Notes: generated by a model from the letters alone, not told the origin. Numbered from the stretch's first letter, positions 43,894 through 53,300 are shown. The stretch is 64,000 nucleotides of DNA from an uncultured Bacteroidales bacterium (GCA_934700615.1 CAKUXR010000003.1:70688-134687), one strand, 5' to 3'. Program-made: numbers and translations.

Positions 43894-44040
43894 GTATCAA
43901 TGACAGCAATGCGTGGCGGTCAGGAGTTACTAATTGACACGCTTACATCCCTCCCAGTCAGATGATTGTAAAAATACGCGGTTGGACACGACCGCCGTAC
44001 TTCACCACCGACAGTACGGTATGCCGATGATGTAGCGGCA

Positions 44041-44131
44041 GCAGGCTGCACCCGGGAGGACTTGCCGCCCTCGGCACGAGAGGGAGGGACCCACGCAGTG
44101 GGAGGGCCTGGTCCTCCCGGGCGCAGCCTGC
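44041..44131. repeat. long GC-rich inverted repeat with two nested hairpins
   Basis: Arms of 20 bp (44041-44060, GCAGGCTGCACCCGGGAGGA, and 44112-44131) match with one mismatch. The 51-bp loop contains CCCTC/GAGGG and CCCAC/GTGGG hairpins, so RNA or single-stranded DNA would fold as a three-way junction. A CCGTACT/AGTACGG hairpin precedes it. It has no T tract. Confidence 0.7.
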
Positions 44132-44181
44132 TGACCACTAACAACACCGGAAACCAATCAAGAAGAGCCAGATTTTCGACC

Positions 44182-44361
44182 CTCTTGGCAGATAAAAATC
44201 AATATAGTTAATTGATATCCAAATAATTACGAAATCCGTCACCTGCCAAGAGGTACCAATGAAAGGAGGTCTTGGCAGATTGGCATGAGATGCCATTATC
44301 ACCTAATATCCTAAAACACAACACCTTACAACAAAGAGAACTAAAATCACGCCTGCCAAGA
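44182..44361. repeat. four TCTTGGCAG/CTGCCAAGA repeats
   Basis: Copies lie at about 44184-44192, 44243-44251, 44270-44278 and 44353-44361 in alternating orientation. The first two extend to an 11-bp perfect inverted repeat (CCTCTTGGCAG/CTGCCAAGAGG). They precede the monooxygenase promoter. Confidence 0.65.
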
Positions 44362-44419
44362 CGGTCGAAATATTTCCATGATTACTAAAGCCGCATAATC
44401 AAGTTATACAGAATAATAA

Positions 44420-44427
44420 TATCTTTG
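44420..44427 (+). promoter_or_regulatory. promoter -7 box for the monooxygenase-like gene
   Basis: TATCTTTG, 25 bp before the ATG at 44452; it fixes that start. Confidence 0.58.
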
Positions 44428-44451
44428 AATAAGGATAATAACCTCGCGAAT

Positions 44452-44772
44452 ATGGACACACTCAAGAATCATGATGAAGAAGCCATAATCATAACTTCAT
44501 GCATTTCAATAAAGCCAAACTGCATCAGCGCATTTCTCGAAATCGCAAAAGAAATCATAGAAGCAACCCGAAACGAACCCAACTGCCTGGAATACAGATT
44601 CCTGCAAGACCCGTTCTGCCCTGACGTATTTTTATTCCATGAAGTGTATAAGAACAAGGAAGCACAGCTGTTCCACTCCGGGCAGGACTATCTGAAGAAA
44701 TTCAAGAAACTGCGCGAACCAATGTTACAGCAGCAACCTGTCCTGAAAATCTACCGCGCCACCCAATGCTGA
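44452..44772 (+). CDS. antibiotic-biosynthesis-monooxygenase (ABM) domain protein
   Basis: This is a 106-residue single-domain ABM/YgiN-like protein. The pattern SCISIKPNCISAFLEIAKEI, NEPNCLEYRFLQDP and FLFHEVYKNKEAQLFH is typical of this ferredoxin-like dimer fold, which includes quinol monooxygenases and heme-related enzymes. There is no cofactor motif to decide among them. It is monocistronic. Confidence 0.85.
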   Translation: MDTLKNHDEEAIIITSCISIKPNCISAFLEIAKEIIEATRNEPNCLEYRFLQDPFCPDVFLFHEVYKNKEAQLFHSGQDYLKKFKKLREPMLQQQPVLKIYRATQC

Positions 44773-44816
44773 TCCGGCAGACATCTGCCAGGCCAACCAT
44801 ATCCAAAAGACATACG

Positions 44817-44846
44817 CAAAATGCCACCCCATACGGAGCGGCATTT
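44817..44846. terminator. bidirectional terminator between the ABM gene and carB
   Basis: AAAATGCC pairs with GGCATTTT, with an inner CC/GG extension, giving A and T tracts on both sides for the two convergent genes. Confidence 0.65.
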
Positions 44847-44884
44847 TACAATATCTGAACGGAAACTAGTCCGCAAATAATCGG

Positions 44885-47800
44885 CTAATACTCATCCCAA
44901 GACTTGATCTTGATTTCATCAAGAGACATTGAGCAGAACGCACGGATGAAGGCTGTGGCCAGACGCGCATTGGTAAACAGCGGAATATTGCAGTCAATCG
45001 CGTTACGGCGAATGTGATATCCATTATACAGCTCAAGCTCACTGAAATTCTTAGGGATATTGATAACCATATCGACCTCCTTGTTGCGAATCATATCGAG
45101 CGCTGAAGGGAAAAGACTCTTGAGAGAAGCATCCTTTTCCTCAGACGGCCATAGAACACGCTGACATGGAAGACTGTTCTCGATGAAATACTTATATGTA
45201 CCTCCCGTAGCGAAAAGTTCATAACCCTTGTCAGCCAACAACTTGCATGCTATCAACATATCTGCCTTCTGGAGCGGATTGCCAGTCGAAAGCAAAATCC
45301 TCTTGGCAGGAATCGTATTGCCGACAGAAAGGATAGACTTGAGAAGAGCCTCATCCAGGTCATCACCGATACAGCCTACCTCACCGGTAGAAGACATGTC
45401 CACACCAAGCATAGGGTCAGCCTCCTCAAGACGCGCAAACGAGAATTGAGACGACTTCACACCCACATAATCCAAATCGAAAGCACTCTTCTGAGGAGCT
45501 GCAGGATGCTTGCCGAGCATAACCTTGGTAGCAAGCTCGATAAAATTGATCTTCAGCACCTTGGAGACGAACGGGAAGCTTCTGGAAGCCCTCAGGTTAC
45601 ACTCGATAACCTTAATCTTGTTCTCCTTGGCCAGGAACTGGATATTGAAAGGACCTGAAATCTGAAGAGCACCCGCAATCTTGCGTGCAATCTTCTTGAT
45701 ACGTCTAACAGTCTCGACATACAACTTCTGAGGAGGGAACTGGATAGTAGCATCACCAGAATGCACACCAGCATACTCGATATGCTCCGAAATTGCATAG
45801 GCAAGAATCTCACCCTCATCTGCAACAGCATCGAACTCGATCTCCTTGCAACGGTCCATGAACTTGCTGATTACCACAGGATGCTCCTGAGAAACCGCAG
45901 AGGCCAATGACAGGAAGTGAGTCAACTGCTCCTCATCATAACAAACATTCATGGCAGCACCTGAAAGCACATACGAAGGGCGCACAAGCACAGGGAAACC
46001 GACCTTGGAAATGAACTTGTCCACATCATCCATAGTCGTAAGCTCACTCCACTCAGGCTGATCCACACCCAGAGCATCTACAATGCTGGAGAACTTGTTC
46101 CTGTCCTCAGCCTTGTCAATGTTGCAAGCCTTGGTTCCGAGAATAGGCACACCGCACTTGTCAAGCCTGAGAGCCAAGTTGTTAGGAATCTGACCACCCA
46201 CAGAAACGACCACTCCATGAGGAGTTTCAAGTTCTATGACATCCATTACCCTCTCGAAGGTAAGCTCATCGAAATACAGCCTGTCACACTTGTCATAGTC
46301 AGTAGAAACAGTCTCAGGGTTATAATTCAAAAGAACACCCCTGTAGCCCTCTTTCCTAATAGTGTCAATGCAATTGACCGAACACCAGTCAAACTCCACA
46401 GAACTACCGATTCGATATGCACCTGAGCCAAGAACCACTACAGACTTCTTGTCATTCTCATACTGGATATCATTGTAAGTGCCATTATAAGTGAGATACA
46501 GGTAGTTGGTAGCTGCAGGGAACTCCGCAGCAAGAGTATCAATCTGCTTTACAACAGGGACAATGCCATGAGACTTACGGAAAGCACGGACAATATCCTG
46601 ATTGTCTTTGAGGTTGCCTTTGTCCTTGAATACGGCACGCTGAATCTGGAAATCCGAGAAGCCCTGGCACTTCGCCTGACGGAGAAGATCCAACGGCATT
46701 GACTCCAACGTGTCATACTCATTCATCTCGTTGTAGGTAGAGACAATGTTCTGCAGACGGTCAAGGAACCACTTGTCAATCTTGGTGAGTTCATGAATCT
46801 GATCGACAGTGTAACCGGCGCGCATAGCCTTGGAAATCACGAAGATACGCCTGTCGGTAGGTTCACGGAGCGCCTCATCCACATTGGCAACCTGGAACTC
46901 CTTGTTTCCCACATAGCCATGAGCCCCCTGCCCGATCATACGAAGACCCTTCTGGATAGCCTCCTCGAAAGAGCGTCCGACAGCCATGACCTCGCCGACA
47001 CTCTTCATGCTGGAGCCAATCTTGCGAGACACACCATGGAATTTGGAAAGGTCCCAACGAGGAATCTTGCAGACAATATAGTCAAGCGCAGGCTCGAAGA
47101 AAGCAGGTGTTGTCTTGGTAACAGAGTTCTTAAGGTCGAACAAACCATAGCCGAGACCAAGTTTCGCAGCCACGAAAGCAAGAGGATAACCTGTAGCCTT
47201 GGATGCCAATGCAGAAGACCTCGACAATCTGGCATTGACCTCGATCACCCTGTAATCCATGGCATTAGGATCGTAAGCATACTGCACATTACACTCACCC
47301 ACGATACCTATATGGCGCACGATGCGGATAGAAAGTTCACGAAGGAAATAGTAGTCCTTGTTAGACAAAGTCTGTGAAGGAGCGACCACGATACTCTCAC
47401 CGGTATGGATTCCGAGAGGGTCGAAGTTCTCCATATTGCAAACAGTGATACAGTTGTCATATTTATCACGGACCACCTCATACTCAATCTCTTTCCAGCC
47501 CTTGAGAGACTTCTCCACAAGAACCTGAGGAGAGAACGAGAAAGCCTTGGCACAAAGTTCTTCAAGCTGCTCGTCATTATCACAGAAACCCGAACCCAGA
47601 CCGCCGAGAGCATAGGCAGCACGGACAATCAGAGGATAACCGAGTTCATGGGCGGCACGTCTGGCCTCCTCCATATTCTCGGCCGGATGCGACTTTATGG
47701 TCTGGACATTGATTTCATCCAGTTTCTTCACGAAAAGCTCGCGGTCCTCTGTATCCATGATAGCCTGGACAGGAGTACCGAGCACCTGGACACCATACTT

Positions 47801-48124
47801 CTCCAGAACCTTGCTCTCATACAGTTCCACACCGCAGTTAAGCGCTGTCTGGCCGCCGAATGAAAGGAGAATGCCCTGAGGACGCTCCTTTGCGATAACC
47901 TTCTCCACGAAGAAAGGAGTAACCGGAAGGAAATAAATCTTATCGGCCACACCCTCTGAAGTCTGGACGGTAGCGATATTAGGGTTTATGAGCACAGTCT
48001 CGATACCCTCTTCATGAAGGGCCTTGAGTGCCTGTGAGCCAGAGTAGTCGAACTCACCGGCCTGACCGATTTTCAATGCTCCTGAACCCAGGATAAGGAC
48101 TTTTCTTATATTTGGATTTTTCAT
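44885..48124 (-). CDS. carB: carbamoyl-phosphate synthase large subunit
   Basis: This 1079-residue enzyme makes carbamoyl phosphate from bicarbonate, ATP and ammonia for pyrimidines and arginine. Two homologous ATP-grasp halves are present, opening KVLILGSGALKIGQAGEFDY and SVVVLGSGAYRIGSSVEFDW, and a C-terminal MGS-like allosteric domain (about residues 940-1079). Length is normal. It lies 11 bases after carA and is its partner subunit. Confidence 0.98.
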   Translation of the reverse strand: MKNPNIRKVLILGSGALKIGQAGEFDYSGSQALKALHEEGIETVLINPNIATVQTSEGVADKIYFLPVTPFFVEKVIAKERPQGILLSFGGQTALNCGVELYESKVLEKYGVQVLGTPVQAIMDTEDRELFVKKLDEINVQTIKSHPAENMEEARRAAHELGYPLIVRAAYALGGLGSGFCDNDEQLEELCAKAFSFSPQVLVEKSLKGWKEIEYEVVRDKYDNCITVCNMENFDPLGIHTGESIVVAPSQTLSNKDYYFLRELSIRIVRHIGIVGECNVQYAYDPNAMDYRVIEVNARLSRSSALASKATGYPLAFVAAKLGLGYGLFDLKNSVTKTTPAFFEPALDYIVCKIPRWDLSKFHGVSRKIGSSMKSVGEVMAVGRSFEEAIQKGLRMIGQGAHGYVGNKEFQVANVDEALREPTDRRIFVISKAMRAGYTVDQIHELTKIDKWFLDRLQNIVSTYNEMNEYDTLESMPLDLLRQAKCQGFSDFQIQRAVFKDKGNLKDNQDIVRAFRKSHGIVPVVKQIDTLAAEFPAATNYLYLTYNGTYNDIQYENDKKSVVVLGSGAYRIGSSVEFDWCSVNCIDTIRKEGYRGVLLNYNPETVSTDYDKCDRLYFDELTFERVMDVIELETPHGVVVSVGGQIPNNLALRLDKCGVPILGTKACNIDKAEDRNKFSSIVDALGVDQPEWSELTTMDDVDKFISKVGFPVLVRPSYVLSGAAMNVCYDEEQLTHFLSLASAVSQEHPVVISKFMDRCKEIEFDAVADEGEILAYAISEHIEYAGVHSGDATIQFPPQKLYVETVRRIKKIARKIAGALQISGPFNIQFLAKENKIKVIECNLRASRSFPFVSKVLKINFIELATKVMLGKHPAAPQKSAFDLDYVGVKSSQFSFARLEEADPMLGVDMSSTGEVGCIGDDLDEALLKSILSVGNTIPAKRILLSTGNPLQKADMLIACKLLADKGYELFATGGTYKYFIENSLPCQRVLWPSEEKDASLKSLFPSALDMIRNKEVDMVINIPKNFSELELYNGYHIRRNAIDCNIPLFTNARLATAFIRAFCSMSLDEIKIKSWDEY

Positions 48125-48135
48125 ACTGTCAAAAA

Positions 48136-49212
48136 TTAAAGTTTACTGATAAACTCGTCAAACAGGAACTCCGTATCGGTAGGACCGCTGGAGGCCTCAG
48201 GATGGAACTGGACAGAGCAGAAAGGCTTGGTCTTATGACGGATACCCTCATTGGTACCGTCATTCATATTCACGAACCACGGCTCCCAGTCACTGCCAAG
48301 GGCGGAAGGGTCCACTGCATAACCGTGATTCTGGGAAGTGATGAAGCACCTGTTGGTACCTATCATGCGGACTGGCTGGTTATGGCTTCTATGTCCATAT
48401 TTGAGTTTATAAGTAGTCGCGCCGGCTGCTCTTGCCAGGAGCTGGTTACCCATACAGATACCGAAAATCGGCTTGTCCTGCTCCATCGCCTTGCGGATAT
48501 TGTCCACAGTCTTCTGGCAGAACTCAGGGTTGCCCGGACCATTGGAAATGAAAAGTCCATCGTAATCCAACGACAGGAAATCATAGTCCCATGGAACTCT
48601 GATAAGCTCCACTCCCCTGTCCACAAAACATCTCAGGATATTGTGCTTCACGCCGCAATCGACCAGAACAACCTTCTTGTCGCCTGAGCCATAGCGGATT
48701 ACCTCCTTGCAGCTGACAATATCGATCTGATTGTCAGTATTAGGATCATGAACCTCCTCCTCGGCAACTTCACCCTCCGGGACAATCTGTCCCAGCATCG
48801 AACCATTATCCCTCAGCATCTTGGTTATCTCTCTGGTATCGACTCCATAGATTCCAGGAATTTTCTGCTCCTTCATCCACTCGTCAAGGCTCTTTACCGC
48901 ATCCCAATGGCTGTATTTGAACGAATACTCAGAAATCACAAGGCCACGTACCCAGATTTTCTCAGACTCGAAGTTCTTAGAAATACCGTACTGGTCAATG
49001 CCCTCGTCCGGTACGCCATAGTTACCGATGAGCGGATAGGTTACACAAAGAATCTGTCCTGAATAAGACGGATCGGTAAGGCTTTCCGGATAACCCACCA
49101 TAGCTGTGGAGAATACCACCTCTCCATCACATGGCTTGTCATACCCGAAAGACCAGCCCTTCAGTTCTGTCCCATTCTGAAGGCGTAGTGTTGCGCGAAG
49201 TCTTTTTTCCAT
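48136..49212 (-). CDS. carA: carbamoyl-phosphate synthase small subunit
   Basis: This is the 358-residue glutaminase subunit that feeds ammonia to CarB. The N-terminal LRLQNGTELKGWSFGYDKP and the class I amidotransferase domain are clear; the catalytic Cys is in FGICMGNQLLARA, where Asn replaces the His of the common GICLGHQ form, and the His-Glu pair is in VQFHPEASSGP. The start at MEKRLRATL is chosen because it follows a leader with promoter and attenuator. First gene of carAB. Confidence 0.97.
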   Translation of the reverse strand: MEKRLRATLRLQNGTELKGWSFGYDKPCDGEVVFSTAMVGYPESLTDPSYSGQILCVTYPLIGNYGVPDEGIDQYGISKNFESEKIWVRGLVISEYSFKYSHWDAVKSLDEWMKEQKIPGIYGVDTREITKMLRDNGSMLGQIVPEGEVAEEEVHDPNTDNQIDIVSCKEVIRYGSGDKKVVLVDCGVKHNILRCFVDRGVELIRVPWDYDFLSLDYDGLFISNGPGNPEFCQKTVDNIRKAMEQDKPIFGICMGNQLLARAAGATTYKLKYGHRSHNQPVRMIGTNRCFITSQNHGYAVDPSALGSDWEPWFVNMNDGTNEGIRHKTKPFCSVQFHPEASSGPTDTEFLFDEFISKL

Positions 49213-49228
49213 TTCTACTCGTAATATT

Positions 49229-49266
49229 AAAAAAAAGACCACTCCCGGAAAACAACGGGAACGGCC
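49229..49266 (-). promoter_or_regulatory. attenuator-like terminator in the carAB leader
   Basis: On the minus strand an 11-bp stem with some G-T pairs (GGCCGTTCCCG with CGGGAGTGGTC) is followed by T8, ending 17 bases before the carA ATG and downstream of the promoter. A complete intrinsic terminator inside the leader implies transcription attenuation, presumably by pyrimidine or arginine status. Confidence 0.7.
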
Positions 49267-49389
49267 AATCAATCAACGGTTTCAGGAAACAATGATAACA
49301 AAGGACACATGTTCTGGAGCGAATCCTGAATATTTACGTATGTTCCTATGTACATGACCTGAAAATTTTTTATGTTCTTTTTCAGGTTG

Positions 49390-49397
49390 CAAATTTA
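49390..49397 (-). promoter_or_regulatory. promoter -7 box for carAB
   Basis: TAAATTTG followed by C on the minus strand. It would give a leader of about 170 nt that contains the attenuator-like hairpin. Confidence 0.6.
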
Positions 49398-49514
49398 AGA
49401 TTTTTTTTTGAATACAAAACGCCGGACTGCAATATATTCCCACAAAAATTGTTTTAGAAATACGATTTCACAAACTCGTATCGTTTCACACATTGCAACA
49501 TTGATATAAAGAAT

Positions 49515-49522
49515 TATTTTTG
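49515..49522 (+). promoter_or_regulatory. promoter -7 box for the MFS exporter
   Basis: TATTTTTG followed by C, 12 bp before the ATG at 49535, so the 5' leader would be very short. Confidence 0.5.
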
Positions 49523-49534
49523 CGCGATTTTTAC

Positions 49535-50728
49535 ATGAACAAGACGTCAATTATGACAAACGAGAAAAATAACTTCAGGAGATGGCTTCCGGTCATAAGC
49601 CTCACATTCTCCACATTCATATTCAACACATCGGAATTCATTCCCATCGGACTGCTTTCCGATATCGCCTCCGACTTTGCAATCACTGAGTCAAAGGCGG
49701 GCATGCTCATCACCGTCTATGCATGGATAGTGGCATTGGCCTCACTCCCCCTCATGCTCGCATTTTCGAAGACCGAGAACAAGAAGCTGATGCTCAGCAT
49801 CGTAGCATTGTTCATCGCCAGCCACGTACTCTCAGGATTTTCGACAAGTTACTACGTGCTGATGCTGTCCAGAGCCGGAGTCGCATGCGCCCATGCGATA
49901 TTCTGGTCAATAGTAACTCCGCTGGCAGTACGTGTAGCCCCGGAAGGCAGACGCTCGACGGCATTGAGCCTGATCGTCACTGGATCGTCAGTGGCAATGA
50001 TAGTCGGACTGCCGCTTGGCAGGGCCGTGGGCCTTCTCGTCGGATGGAGGGCCACTTTCCTTCTTATCGCCGCATTGTCAGCAATCGTATTCATAATTCT
50101 GGCCGCCTCACTTCCGAAGACGCCAAGCGACAACGACGTTTCCATCAAGTCACTTCCCGCTCTTCTCAGAACACCGGGGCTCGGAGGCATCTACCTGCTT
50201 ACAGTCATAATAATCACAGGCCACTACACCTCGTACAGTTACATCGAGCCGTTCCTCGCACAGGTAGCCGGGATGTCAAACACATTGATTACAATAGTCC
50301 TCTCCATCTTCGGCATCGTTGGAATCATCGGAAGCTATTTCTTCGCGAAATACTTTGACAGACACCAGTTTACATTCATCAGATTCGCCGTGGTAGGAAT
50401 AAGCATCTTCACTCTTCTGCTCATTCCGTCCGCAATCAACACGGCAACCGTCATCCTGATATGTATCCTCTGGGGCCTGGCCATAAACAGTTACAACCTC
50501 TCGTTCCAGTCTGAAATCCTCCAAGTCGCCCCTCACGGAACTGCCATCGCAATGTCCATCTATTCCGGCATCTATAATGTAGGAATAGGAGCAGGCGCCC
50601 TCGTGGGAGGAAACGTCTGCTCCTATATGGGAATCAGCAATATCGGATTTGTCGGCGGCGCCATCGGACTGGTCGCTTCCGCCTACTGCATTCTGAGGCT
50701 CATACCGATTCTCAGAAAGTCCGCCTGA
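49535..50728 (+). CDS. MFS sugar-efflux transporter (SotB-like)
   Basis: This is a 397-residue, 12-segment major-facilitator protein of the SotB/AraJ group. Typical stretches are SEFIPIGLLSDIASDF, SKAGMLITVYAWIVALASLP, SRAGVACAHAIFWSIVTPLA and SYIEPFLAQVAGMS. Proteins of this type export sugars or drugs such as chloramphenicol. An ATG six codons further (MTNEKNNF) is an alternative start. It is divergent from carA. Confidence 0.92.
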   Translation: MNKTSIMTNEKNNFRRWLPVISLTFSTFIFNTSEFIPIGLLSDIASDFAITESKAGMLITVYAWIVALASLPLMLAFSKTENKKLMLSIVALFIASHVLSGFSTSYYVLMLSRAGVACAHAIFWSIVTPLAVRVAPEGRRSTALSLIVTGSSVAMIVGLPLGRAVGLLVGWRATFLLIAALSAIVFIILAASLPKTPSDNDVSIKSLPALLRTPGLGGIYLLTVIIITGHYTSYSYIEPFLAQVAGMSNTLITIVLSIFGIVGIIGSYFFAKYFDRHQFTFIRFAVVGISIFTLLLIPSAINTATVILICILWGLAINSYNLSFQSEILQVAPHGTAIAMSIYSGIYNVGIGAGALVGGNVCSYMGISNIGFVGGAIGLVASAYCILRLIPILRKSA

Positions 50729-50764
50729 AAGCACACAAATCTGACAGCACCACGACCGACGAAT

Positions 50765-53068
50765 CTATCTTATAATTATCTCATCCACGAACAGCCAGGC
50801 CTTGCTGCCTGCGAGCCAGTTCCAGGATGGGACATCACCCTCAGACGAAGCCTTGACATTGACATACCTCGTCTTTACCGGCGCGAAATCGAGCACATGT
50901 TCCTTTGTCGCCGCAGTCTCTTCCGTAACCTGTTGAAAATCAGAGCTTGCAACCTTCTTGAACGCCTTTCCATCATCGGAAACGGAAATCGTCATATCCT
51001 TCGCATCGAAAATACCATCATGGCTGACAATGCAGAAACTTGCACCTGCTGATGAGATCTCCACTGGTTCGCCAAGGTCAATGACAGCGTCCAGACCATC
51101 CCCGTCTGCAAAGCCGAGCCAACGGCCGGAAGAGAACATGGTATTGCCCCTCAGACCGTCCACCAGCATTATCGCGCCACCATACTTATAAGAGTCAGAC
51201 GGCTGGACACCAAGAGAAATCTTTGTGGCAGTAGCCTTGTTAAAAGATATATTTTCCTCAAACTCAGCACCTTTCTCGCCATTTCTGAAGGTCACGGCCC
51301 TAATGTCAGAAGCCTGGCGTATTTCCAGAGGAGAAGTATAGACGGCTGACTCGAGAGTAGGCTCCGAACCATCTGTCGTGTACCTTATTTCCGGATCTCC
51401 GGCAGCGCGGAGAGTCACGACAATAGCATTGCGCTCCACATCAGTCGAAAGACTGGCATTGACATCGAAAATATGCTTTGCATAGTTATAGCCGTTCTTG
51501 TCATAAATTCTGGTAAGCGGAACGACAGCCTTCAGGAATTTGTCATAATCCTTCACTGCTGGATTGCGCCATTGGTTTTCAGCAAGGGCAGCCCATCGAG
51601 GCAGGACCATATACTGCGCATGACGGAAATCCGGAACATATTCTGTCCACAGATTCGCCTGTACACCAAGAATATGCCTGGCCTGCTCGGCATTGAGTTC
51701 AGCCGGAACCGGATTATACATATAGACGTTCTCGACAGGAGTATAACCGCCGATTGCCAACGGTTCTTTAGAGACGTCCTTTCCCTGATAGAAATCGAAA
51801 TACAGACAAGACTTCGGAGTCATAATCACGTCATGCCCTGCCTTGGCAGCCTCGATACCACCTTTTTCGCCCCTCCATGACATGACAATCGCACCCGGAG
51901 CGACACCACCTTCCAGAATCTCATCCCAGCCGATCACCTTGCGACCTCTCTCCCCCAGATACTCAGTCACATGCTTCATGACATAACTCTGAAGTTTCTG
52001 CTCCTTCGTGTGAACCCCGTCATCAGTCAATCCAAGTTTCGCTATAAGTGCCTGGCATTTAGGACAATGCTGCCACTTCGTCTTTGGGCACTCATCACCT
52101 CCTATATGTATATATTCTGACGGGAACATCTCCAAGACCTCATCGAAAACATTGTCAAGGAACTCGTAAATCTTCGGATTTCCGGCACAGAGCACATCAT
52201 CAGAAACACCCCAGGTCGTCCAGACCTCGTAAGGACCTCCTGTACAGCCAAGTTCAGGATATGAGGCCAATGCAGCCAGCATATGTCCTGGAAGATCAAT
52301 CTCAGGAATAACATTGATATGACGCTTCGCCGCATAAGAGACGATATCACGGATCTGCTCCTGGGTATAATAACCGCCATGCCGTTTCCCGTCATACCTC
52401 TTCGGGACATCAGTGGAATTGCCGATGATAGTCTCTTTTCTCCATGCACCCACCTCAGTCAGCCTCGGATACTTCTTTATCTCCACTCTCCATCCCTGGT
52501 CCTCAGTCAGATGCCAGTGCAGCATATTCATATTGTGCAACGCCATCATGTCGATGTAAGTCTTGACCTCATCGACAGTGAAAAAATGACGGCTGACATC
52601 AAAGTGAGCTCCGCGATAGCCGAATGCCGGCTCATCCTCGATCTTCACCGCAGGAAGCGAAGGGTCCGAAGCAAGACACTTGCGAAGGGTCTGAGCCCCG
52701 TAAAAGACGCCCGCAGAAGAACCGCCCCTGATAGAAACGCCATCAGAACCGATTGTCAGCTCATAGCCTTCCTCCGGAAGTTTTTTGTCAATGTCAATGC
52801 TGAACTCATTCTCAGAAACCGACTTGACAGCAACGGCCAGTCGCTTTCCCGTTTCCTCGGCAATATAATCCGACAGGAATCCGGCCTCATTGAAAAGAGC
52901 AGAATCCGGCAGTGAAATCAGCGTATTGTCATTGATAAGAAATGAGCCTCTTCCCGCAGTCATCGTTTTCGGGGTAGGGACGATTTCATAAGATATTTCA
53001 CTCTGACTATTACATGAAACAATGCCGATTCCGGCAGCCAATAATGGCATCAGTGATAGACACTTCAT
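50765..53068 (-). CDS. beta-N-acetylhexosaminidase lipoprotein (GH20)
   Basis: This 767-residue exo-hexosaminidase removes terminal GlcNAc or GalNAc from glycans. A lipoprotein signal ends in GIVSC. A GH20b domain is followed by the catalytic barrel with the Asp-Glu pair in HIGGDECPKTKW (Asp325, Glu326), then a chitobiase-like C-terminal domain and a F5/8-type carbohydrate-binding domain ending the protein. The start at MKCLSLMPLL is chosen for its signal peptide; 25 upstream in-frame codons lack support. It is divergent from a NagC-like regulator. Confidence 0.95.
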   Translation of the reverse strand: MKCLSLMPLLAAGIGIVSCNSQSEISYEIVPTPKTMTAGRGSFLINDNTLISLPDSALFNEAGFLSDYIAEETGKRLAVAVKSVSENEFSIDIDKKLPEEGYELTIGSDGVSIRGGSSAGVFYGAQTLRKCLASDPSLPAVKIEDEPAFGYRGAHFDVSRHFFTVDEVKTYIDMMALHNMNMLHWHLTEDQGWRVEIKKYPRLTEVGAWRKETIIGNSTDVPKRYDGKRHGGYYTQEQIRDIVSYAAKRHINVIPEIDLPGHMLAALASYPELGCTGGPYEVWTTWGVSDDVLCAGNPKIYEFLDNVFDEVLEMFPSEYIHIGGDECPKTKWQHCPKCQALIAKLGLTDDGVHTKEQKLQSYVMKHVTEYLGERGRKVIGWDEILEGGVAPGAIVMSWRGEKGGIEAAKAGHDVIMTPKSCLYFDFYQGKDVSKEPLAIGGYTPVENVYMYNPVPAELNAEQARHILGVQANLWTEYVPDFRHAQYMVLPRWAALAENQWRNPAVKDYDKFLKAVVPLTRIYDKNGYNYAKHIFDVNASLSTDVERNAIVVTLRAAGDPEIRYTTDGSEPTLESAVYTSPLEIRQASDIRAVTFRNGEKGAEFEENISFNKATATKISLGVQPSDSYKYGGAIMLVDGLRGNTMFSSGRWLGFADGDGLDAVIDLGEPVEISSAGASFCIVSHDGIFDAKDMTISVSDDGKAFKKVASSDFQQVTEETAATKEHVLDFAPVKTRYVNVKASSEGDVPSWNWLAGSKAWLFVDEIIIR

Positions 53069-53129
53069 CTTGTTTGCAGTTTTAAATGTTACTACTCGAA
53101 AGAGGCTTGTCGCAAGTCCTTTCCGAAGA

Positions 53130-53137
53130 CAAAAGTA
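53130..53137 (-). promoter_or_regulatory. promoter -7 box for the GH20 gene
   Basis: TACTTTTG on the minus strand, 61 bp before the chosen GH20 start. Confidence 0.5.
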
Positions 53138-53200
53138 GTACATTTTTCGCTATTTTTTCATTTTTCTTATTATTCATCCGATAATTTGTAAAAAATTTCA

Positions 53201-53208
53201 TAAATTTG
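53201..53208 (+). promoter_or_regulatory. promoter -7 box for the ROK regulator
   Basis: TAAATTTG followed by G; transcription would begin near 53215 with an 85-nt leader that contains two hairpins. Confidence 0.58.
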
Positions 53209-53218
53209 GAAATCAATA

Positions 53219-53291
53219 ACTCAAGCAGCGCAAGCACAAAACTTGAGCATATACAACAACGCCCGGCCTGCCTCTTCAAATTGGCAGGCCG
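53219..53291 (+). promoter_or_regulatory. two hairpins in the ROK gene leader
   Basis: CTCAAG/CTTGAG (53219-53247) and a perfect 9-bp stem CGGCCTGCC/GGCAGGCCG (53264-53291) occupy most of the leader. The second ends nine bases before the ATG and would cover the ribosome-binding area. It has no T tract, so translational control or RNA stability is more likely than termination. Confidence 0.45.
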
Positions 53292-53300
53292 AGCAAAAGA

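Larger units (their letters stand above)
43894..44419. other. noncoding region with GC-rich cruciform and repeated nonamer
   Basis: No convincing gene is seen in about 525 bp. The left part is GC-rich with nested inverted repeats (43995-44131), the right part AT-rich with four copies of TCTTGGCAG in alternating orientation (44183-44361). These are described separately. A GC-rich minus-strand frame at 43920-44147 has no family features. Confidence 0.5.

Noticed and set aside
43920..44147. Minus-strand frame of 75 codons in the GC-rich region
   Set aside because: Its length follows from lack of stops in GC-rich inverted repeats; no start signal or family resemblance.
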